Source: JBHGAV01 sp041946685 (GTDB lineage Bacteria; Acidobacteriota; Terriglobia; Bryobacterales; Bryobacteraceae). Taken from it: DNA of 64,000 nucleotides. Position numbers and translations under genes: made by a program. The notes under the pieces were generated by a model that was given only the letters and a program-made list of their open reading frames with translations, searched no databases and was not told the origin of the DNA. This document shows positions 58,847 through 64,000 of this stretch, in pieces. The stretch lies in the NCBI GenBank assembly GCA_041946685.1, contig JBHGAV010000009.1, positions 1 to 64,000 on the forward strand, written 5' to 3'. Numbering within the stretch: position 1 is the first letter of the stretch; every line of letters begins with the position of its first letter.

Positions 58847-60256
58847 GTGAAGCTTTCGATCCTGATCCCCGTCTACAACGAGCGCACCGTTGTCGAGCGC
58901 AGCCTCACGCAGGTCCTGGCGGCGCCGCTCCCCGAGAACATGGACCGCGAGCTGATCGTCGTCGACGACTGCTCTACCGACGGGAGCTCGGAAATCCTGT
59001 CGCGGCTGGCCGCGTCCGACCGTGCCATACGCTTGTTCCGGCACCAGGTCAATCAGGGCAAGGGCGCCGCGCTGCGCACTGCCATCGCGCAGGCCGGCGG
59101 CGACTTCTGCCTTGTCCAGGACGCCGACCTCGAGTACGACCCCGTAGAATACCCGCGGCTGTTGAAGCCGCTGCTCGACGGCCACGCCGACGCCGTCTTC
59201 GGCTCCCGCTATCTGGCCGGAGAACAGAGACGCGTGCTGCCTTACCGGCACACGATGATCAACAAGTTCCTGACGGCGATCTCCAACCTGTTCTGCGACC
59301 TCGACCTGACGGACATGGAGACCTGCTACAAGGTCTTCCGCACGGACCTGTTGAAGAGCATCCCGATCCGGTCGAATCGCTTCGGCTTCGAGCCTGAGAT
59401 CGTGATGAAGTCGGCCAAGAGGAACCTCAGGATCTACGAAGTTCCGATCAGCTACCACGGCCGGACATACGAGGAAGGGAAGAAGATCGGGTGGAAGGAT
59501 GGGATCAGAGCCCTCGGGACCATCCTGTACTTCTGGCTTATCGACGACCTGTATGCCGAGCCGTACGGCCGGGGCCTGCTCAACAACATGACGGGCACGC
59601 CGCAATACCTGAGTTGGATGTCCCGTGTGCTGCGGCCCTACGTGGGGGATGCGGTTCTGGAGGCCGGCGCGGGTATCGGCAACATGACCGCCAGGCTGAT
59701 GGGCAAGACCTTGCACTACATCGCGGCCGAAAAGGACCCGCTCTACCTCCACGCCCTGCGAAACCGGTTCCTACGCACGCCCAACGTGTACGTTCGGAGA
59801 CTGGACCCCGAGGATCCTTCCTCTTTCCAGGGCCTGGAAAACACCTTCGATACGGCCCTGTGCGTAAATGTGCTGGAGTACCTCGCCGAGCCCTCCTCGC
59901 TCTTGTCCACCCTGCACTCCGCTCTCCTTCCCGGGGGGGCACTGCTCGTTCTGGTTCCGCAGGGCCCGGGCCTGTTTGCAGGGATCGACCGAACCCTGGG
60001 GCACAAGCGGCGGTTCACGCGGGACGAGTTGTGCGGGTTGCTGACGGAAGCCGGCTTTCACGTGGAACGGCTTCACCAGTTGAACCGGATTGGCGCCGTC
60101 GCCTGGTGGATGTCCGGAAAGGTCTTCCGCCGGCGCTACATCAGCAAGCCCACACTGAAGCTGTTCGACAAGACGGTCTGGCTGTGGCGGCGGGTGGATG
60201 GGCTGATGCCCTGGCGCGGCCTGTCGCTGGTCGCGGTCGGCCGAAAGGGGCGGTAG
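58847..60256 (+). CDS. Fused GT2 glycosyltransferase and SAM-dependent methyltransferase
   Basis: A 469-residue protein with two domains. Residues 1-245 are a GT2 (polyprenyl-phosphate sugar transferase-like) domain: SILIPVYNE (4-12), VVDDCSTDG, NQGKGAALR, DxD at 92-94 (QDADLEYDP) and a DMETCYKVFR acceptor region. Residues ~265-445 are a class I methyltransferase with VLEAGAGIGNMT (270-281), NVLEYL and LLPGGALLVLVPQ. No TM helix is seen, apart from a possible short membrane-associated patch. The GTG start is set by the GT2 opening. It is followed closely by a TIM-barrel isomerase and an epimerase, suggesting cell-surface sugar synthesis. Confidence 0.85.
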   Translation: MKLSILIPVYNERTVVERSLTQVLAAPLPENMDRELIVVDDCSTDGSSEILSRLAASDRAIRLFRHQVNQGKGAALRTAIAQAGGDFCLVQDADLEYDPVEYPRLLKPLLDGHADAVFGSRYLAGEQRRVLPYRHTMINKFLTAISNLFCDLDLTDMETCYKVFRTDLLKSIPIRSNRFGFEPEIVMKSAKRNLRIYEVPISYHGRTYEEGKKIGWKDGIRALGTILYFWLIDDLYAEPYGRGLLNNMTGTPQYLSWMSRVLRPYVGDAVLEAGAGIGNMTARLMGKTLHYIAAEKDPLYLHALRNRFLRTPNVYVRRLDPEDPSSFQGLENTFDTALCVNVLEYLAEPSSLLSTLHSALLPGGALLVLVPQGPGLFAGIDRTLGHKRRFTRDELCGLLTEAGFHVERLHQLNRIGAVAWWMSGKVFRRRYISKPTLKLFDKTVWLWRRVDGLMPWRGLSLVAVGRKGR

Positions 60257-60262
60257 CAGGGG

Positions 60263-61090
60263 ATGTTCCGCCACGCGATCTGCAACGACATTTTTCAGGG
60301 GCGGGCGCTGGGAGATGCTGTGAGGGCCGCGAAGCAGGCGGGATACATGGGTCTGGAATTCGCCGCCTTCACGCTGGGAGAGGATCCTGCCGCTTTGGAG
60401 GCTGCCCGCCGCAGGGAGGTGCGCGCGACCCTGGAGGGCGAAGGAATCGGGTACGTCGGCCTGCACTGGCTGCTGGCGACGCCCAAGGCGCTCCACATCA
60501 CGACTCCCGATGCGGCTCAACGCCGGTGGAGTTGGGACTATGTCCGGAGGCTGGTTGACCTGAGCGCGGATCTGGGGCCGGACAGCGTGATGGTATTCGG
60601 GTCGCCGCGGCAGCGCTCCTCGATCGGCGGGCTAAGCCGGCAAGAGGCGACCCGGCACTTCGTGGACGGTCTGGCGGCAGTTGCCGGTCATGCCTGCGAG
60701 CGCGGGGTGACCATTCTGGTCGAAGCACTTTCGCCGGATCAGACCGACGTCGTCACCACGCTCGACGAAGCCGCCGCGATAGTCCGGGAAATCGATAGCC
60801 CGGCCGTGAAGACGATATTCGACTCGCATAACGCCGCGGCGGAGAAGGAGCCGCACGCCGTCCTGGTGGACCGCCACTTCGATCTGATCCGGCACGTCCA
60901 CGTGAATGAATTGGACGGCAAGCACCCGGGCTGCGGCGACTATGACTTCCTGCCCGTCCTGGAGGTCCTCCACCGGCGGGGAGACGCGGGTTGGATTTCG
61001 GTGGAGACGTTCGATTGCTCGTTCGGCGCGGAACAAGTCATGGCCGAGTCCATGGAGAGAATGCGGGCGGTAATCGGGAGAATTGCTTAA
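60263..61090 (+). CDS. Sugar phosphate isomerase/epimerase-like TIM barrel
   Basis: A 275-residue AP-endonuclease-family-2 barrel. Recognisable strands are GYMGLEFAAFTLGE (start), IGYVGLHWLLATP, VMVFGSPRQRSS, ILVEALSPDQTDVV and TIFDSHNAAAEKE, with metal-binding Glu/Asp/His at E153-like, D188-like and H190-like positions. VHVNELDGKHPGCGDYDF and ISVETFDCSF close the barrel. It lies 6 bases after the fusion gene, and its stop overlaps the epimerase start (TAATG). Substrate unknown, possibly a sugar acid or inositol derivative. Confidence 0.82.
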   Translation: MFRHAICNDIFQGRALGDAVRAAKQAGYMGLEFAAFTLGEDPAALEAARRREVRATLEGEGIGYVGLHWLLATPKALHITTPDAAQRRWSWDYVRRLVDLSADLGPDSVMVFGSPRQRSSIGGLSRQEATRHFVDGLAAVAGHACERGVTILVEALSPDQTDVVTTLDEAAAIVREIDSPAVKTIFDSHNAAAEKEPHAVLVDRHFDLIRHVHVNELDGKHPGCGDYDFLPVLEVLHRRGDAGWISVETFDCSFGAEQVMAESMERMRAVIGRIA

Positions 61091-62028
61091 TGAGTAGGTG
61101 CGTGGTGACCGGCGGCGCCGGTTTCATTGGTTCGGCCCTGGTGCGAGGGCTGCTCGCGGCCGGGGCCGGGCGGGTCTCGGTGATCGACAACCTGTTCACC
61201 GGCCACGAGGAGAACCTGGAGGAGGTGCGGGGATCGATCCAGTTCCACCGCGCCGACATTCGCAGCTACGGCGAGATTGAGAGCCTGATCCGAGGCGCCG
61301 ATACGGTGTTCCATCTGGCGGCGATTCCTTCCGTGCCGCGCTCGATCAGCGATCCGCTGCCCTCCCATGAGGTCAACGTGGACGGCACGTTCAACGTGCT
61401 GCGGGCTGCGGCACAGGGGGGAGTCCGGCGCGTCGTCTACGCCGCATCCTCGTCGGCCTACGGCGGCAGCGATGTGCTGCCGAAGACGGAAACCATGGCG
61501 CCCGATCCCAAGTCTCCCTACGCCGTTCAGAAGCTCGCGGGCGAGTACTACGCGCGCGCGTTTCACCTGTGTTTCGGCCTGGAAACCGTCGCTCTGCGCT
61601 ACTTCAATGTCTACGGGCCCCGCCAGGATCCCTCCAGCCCCTATTCAGGAGTGATTTCGGTCTTCATTAAGTCGCTCACCGAGCGGACGCCGCCCACCAT
61701 ATACGGAGACGGCGAGCAATCGCGGGACTTCACGTTTGTGGAGGACGTTGTCAGTCTTACATTAAAGGCCGCCTGCACTCCCGGCATCGCGGGACGCATG
61801 TACAACGCGGGCAACGGGAACCGGTACACGCTGAACCAGGTCTGGGAGGTGTTGCAGGCGATCGACGGCGTCAAGATCCCCGCTCTCTACGGCCCGCCCA
61901 GGGCCGGTGATGTGCGGCACTCGCAGGCCGACACCGCCGCCGCCGCTCGCGACCTTGGCCATGCGCCGCGCTTCAGCCTCGAAGAAGGGCTGCGTCGCAC
62001 GATGGCCTGGTACCGCTCGACCGAATAG
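61090..62028 (+). CDS. NAD-dependent nucleotide-sugar epimerase/dehydratase (GalE-like)
   Basis: A 312-residue extended SDR. The cofactor motif VVTGGAGFIGSALV is at residues ~5-18. The catalytic Ser-Tyr-Lys appears as ASSSAYGG and YAVQK (Y/K). FNVYGPRQDP and YGDGEQSRDFTFVEDVV are typical of UDP-glucose 4-epimerase and related NDP-sugar enzymes (WcaG/GalE/TyvE groups). It is last in the operon that begins with the GT2-methyltransferase gene. Which nucleotide sugar it uses cannot be told. Confidence 0.9.
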   Translation: MSRCVVTGGAGFIGSALVRGLLAAGAGRVSVIDNLFTGHEENLEEVRGSIQFHRADIRSYGEIESLIRGADTVFHLAAIPSVPRSISDPLPSHEVNVDGTFNVLRAAAQGGVRRVVYAASSSAYGGSDVLPKTETMAPDPKSPYAVQKLAGEYYARAFHLCFGLETVALRYFNVYGPRQDPSSPYSGVISVFIKSLTERTPPTIYGDGEQSRDFTFVEDVVSLTLKAACTPGIAGRMYNAGNGNRYTLNQVWEVLQAIDGVKIPALYGPPRAGDVRHSQADTAAAARDLGHAPRFSLEEGLRRTMAWYRSTE

Positions 62029-62080
62029 ACCTCCACGGCCCGGTGTAGAATCAGCGCTGAAAGGGAGTGCGGCCGCAGCG

Positions 62081-64000
62081 ATGGCGCAAAGATCCAAAGG
62101 CTCGTATGTGCCGGTGCAGCGCCCTGCGCTCACGGTGGACTGGAAATGGCCGTTGCGCGTGGCGGTGATGCCGGACGAAGGCTACCAGGTGACGCAGTCG
62201 GCGCTTTCGGAGCTTCTGGCACACGGGCCGGCCGGGGCCTCCCAACTGCTCCAACAGGTGCGGGCTCCCGCGGATGAGGCGGGGTCCTCGGACGTCCTGA
62301 TCTTTCCGCGGGGAGCTTCAGCATGGGAGACTTTGCTGGCCAGCAAGGCGCCCCTGACAGCAGGTCTACTGGTCCTCTGCGGTGTGAGGCGGACGTTCGA
62401 TGCCCGGAGGGTCGGAGAGTTGCTGGCGCTGGCGCGGGCCAGGGCCGTGCTGCTGGTGGAGTTGAGTTCCAGCGAACTTGGCTGGCTTGTGGAACTCATC
62501 GCGCATCTTTCCCGTGGAGCGCCCTTGGATGCCGCGGTCTCGCAAGTCCGGCAATTGGGCTTTGCCGTAGCTCTCGCCTGGGAAAGACCGCCGTCTCACC
62601 GCCGGCCGGAGAGGAAAGGGGCCGTCCCGGCGAGGGCCGGCAGGCGCGCTGCCGCCAAGGCGCCGGCAGGGAAGCCGGAGCCGCGGTTCCTCCAGGAAAG
62701 GCTCAAGGCGTTGGAGCCAGCGACCGTCGCCCCGGCAAGGGCTCTGGAGGCGGGACGCGAGTATTCGCTGGAAGTGCGGATCGGCCCGAAAGAGAAAACG
62801 TGGACGTCAGCCCGGGAAGCCTTCCCTCTTCCAGCCGTGACGCCGGCGGAGGCGGCGGTTCCGTTGCTGGTGGTTTTCGAGGAAAGGAATTCCATCCCCG
62901 CGCCGCTCCAACAGACGATCCTGTTGCCGCGCAGGGGGGTGAGTTCCACCTGCCTGTTCGAGTTCACCGTGAGCCCCGCGGCGCGACTCTTCGAGGGATG
63001 GATTTCGGTCTATCACAACAACCGCCTGATCCAGGAGGCGCGCCTCAGATCCGCCGTCTTGGGAGGGGGCGGTGAAGTGCCGCCCGAGGGGCTTCCGAAG
63101 CAGACGACCTTCGAACTCGGCTGGATGCCGAGACCGCTCGAACTAGGGCTGGAAGGGCGGCGCATCTATGCGGGCACGGCCAGATTCGACGCCGAAGGCT
63201 TGACGGCAGTACGCGGTTTTCAGACCTCGCGGGTGACGCTGCCGGGAGTGAAGGAAGCCGTGGCCGCCATCGAAACCGAGTTCAACCGGATCAGGTGGGA
63301 AGACCTGCCGGCGGACTGGACCGCCGACGAGAGCGCCGTCGCCGGCGTGCGCAAGGTGGCTTTGAACGGATGGCAGATCCATCAGGCGCTGATTCAGGAC
63401 CCGGTGGCCAGGAAGATCGCCGAGTCGACCGAGCCGGTGCTGGTGTACGCCACCGACAGCCAGGTGAGGATGCCTCTGGAATTCTGCTACGCGCGCAGCC
63501 AGCCCAAGCGAACGGCGAAGATCTGCCCCATGTCGGCCGCGAGCATCCGGAACGGCCACTGCTCGGAACCGTGCATGGAGAAGCAGCATCCCGGCGACTA
63601 CTTGTGTCCCTTCGGTTTTTGGGGAATGACGCGGGTGATCGAGTGGCGCAACCGGGTGTCCGACGAGCGCCCTCTGGATGCAGACTCCATCGAGGTTACC
63701 AACGAGCCCTCGGCGGACCGGCGCAGTCTGGCGCCGCTGGCGAGCGTGTTGGTGGCCCGCTCCGGCCGCGTCGAGCCGAAGGACCTGAAGGGGCTGAGGG
63801 AGGTGTTGAGACTGAAGGCCGTGAAAGTGAAGGAGGTGAGGAACTGGGACGAGTGGACCGCGGGTGTGGCCGAGCGAAGGCCCACTCTCCTGGTGCTGCT
63901 TCCTCACGTGGACGGCGGCAGAAGACCGCCGCTGGTGGAGATCGGATTGGAAGAGAAGGATCCGCCCGGCGTGGAGCGGCGCGACGTCGTCGGCGATCCC
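62081..64000 (+). CDS. Large hypothetical protein, possible CHAT-type (caspase-like) protein, truncated by window end
   Basis: An open frame of 640 codons without a stop that runs to the last base. The N-terminal ~160 residues (VLIFPRGASAWETLL at 71-85, HLSRGAPLDAAVSQV at 142-156) resemble CHAT-associated domains. Residues ~190-215 are a Pro/Ala/Arg linker. Residues ~230-470 are beta-rich. A Cys cluster begins at 482 (ICPMSAASIRNGHC) and leads to CPFGFWGMTRVIEW (509-522). I recall similar strings from large bacterial CHAT proteins, just before the protease domain, but cannot confirm that. The catalytic part would be beyond the window. A TAGAAT at 62046 may be its -10. No signal peptide. Confidence 0.5.
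   Translation, partial: MAQRSKGSYVPVQRPALTVDWKWPLRVAVMPDEGYQVTQSALSELLAHGPAGASQLLQQVRAPADEAGSSDVLIFPRGASAWETLLASKAPLTAGLLVLCGVRRTFDARRVGELLALARARAVLLVELSSSELGWLVELIAHLSRGAPLDAAVSQVRQLGFAVALAWERPPSHRRPERKGAVPARAGRRAAAKAPAGKPEPRFLQERLKALEPATVAPARALEAGREYSLEVRIGPKEKTWTSAREAFPLPAVTPAEAAVPLLVVFEERNSIPAPLQQTILLPRRGVSSTCLFEFTVSPAARLFEGWISVYHNNRLIQEARLRSAVLGGGGEVPPEGLPKQTTFELGWMPRPLELGLEGRRIYAGTARFDAEGLTAVRGFQTSRVTLPGVKEAVAAIETEFNRIRWEDLPADWTADESAVAGVRKVALNGWQIHQALIQDPVARKIAESTEPVLVYATDSQVRMPLEFCYARSQPKRTAKICPMSAASIRNGHCSEPCMEKQHPGDYLCPFGFWGMTRVIEWRNRVSDERPLDADSIEVTNEPSADRRSLAPLASVLVARSGRVEPKDLKGLREVLRLKAVKVKEVRNWDEWTAGVAERRPTLLVLLPHVDGGRRPPLVEIGLEEKDPPGVERRDVVGDP

Noticed and set aside
1..64000. tRNA genes, CRISPR arrays, insertion sequences or prophage
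   Set aside because: I saw no cloverleaf T-loop context, no regularly spaced repeats, and no transposase, integrase or capsid genes. The phage-like segments in the 24253 protein are isolated.

Overview
The window reads as one contiguous piece of a GC-rich bacterial chromosome with very little non-coding DNA. The best taxonomic hint is an Acidobacteriota genome, perhaps Bryobacterales/Solibacter-like. It has a VWA protein of the acidobacterial VWFA-related type, a small secreted protein of a type I associate with that phylum, and several Gfo/Idh/MocA oxidoreductases and TIM-barrel sugar isomerases. This is inference; there is no rRNA gene here to confirm it. I found no tRNA, rRNA, CRISPR array, insertion sequence or integrated prophage.

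Layout. 1-6.3 kb: sugar metabolism genes, an N-carbamoylputrescine amidase-like hydrolase, a zinc alcohol dehydrogenase and two convergent threonine synthase paralogues. 6.4-12.3 kb: a heavy-metal RND efflux operon (small membrane protein, CzcC-, CzcB- and CzcA-like) behind an operator-like inverted repeat. 12.4-20.9 kb: envelope genes (uppS, cdsA, PBP4-type dacB, lnt, SPOR protein), an MFS carrier, a 6S-like RNA, an alpha/beta hydrolase, an isolated promoter/short-peptide/terminator unit, and rpmE. 21-25.9 kb: slipin-NfeD pair, a membrane-anchored JAMM protease, a secreted protein and a lone Flp pilin. 26-36.4 kb: a long same-direction run (two-component system, UPF0173 hydrolase, old yellow enzyme, MFS, SDR, DUF697-like, PD-(D/E)XK-like, Cys-rich ferredoxin).

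36.5-44 kb: yggS, a glycosyltransferase, a CocE-type peptidase/esterase, a YpdA-like reductase coupled to alaS, and a bacterioferritin. 44-50.5 kb: the chain smc > membrane protein > selD remnant > pyrF, with overlapping or near-overlapping junctions. The selD remnant carries an in-frame TGA exactly at the active-site Cys/Sec position and lacks its middle ~185 residues. 50.7-53.9 kb: DUF2059, an atypical receiver, the acidobacterial VWA protein, and rhomboid with a coupled small membrane protein. 54-62 kb: sugar oxidoreductase and isomerases, the hemerythrin-purC-cvpA-gph-zinc ribbon operon, a GT2-methyltransferase fusion and a nucleotide-sugar epimerase. 62.1-64 kb: the first 640 codons of a large protein that may belong to CHAT (caspase-like) proteins and runs off the end.

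The items most worth following are the Sec-type selD remnant, the short-peptide unit whose ribosome binding site pairs with the whole 16S rRNA 3' tail, the 6S-like RNA, and the truncated CHAT-like gene. Calls rest on reading motifs by eye; no database search was run.
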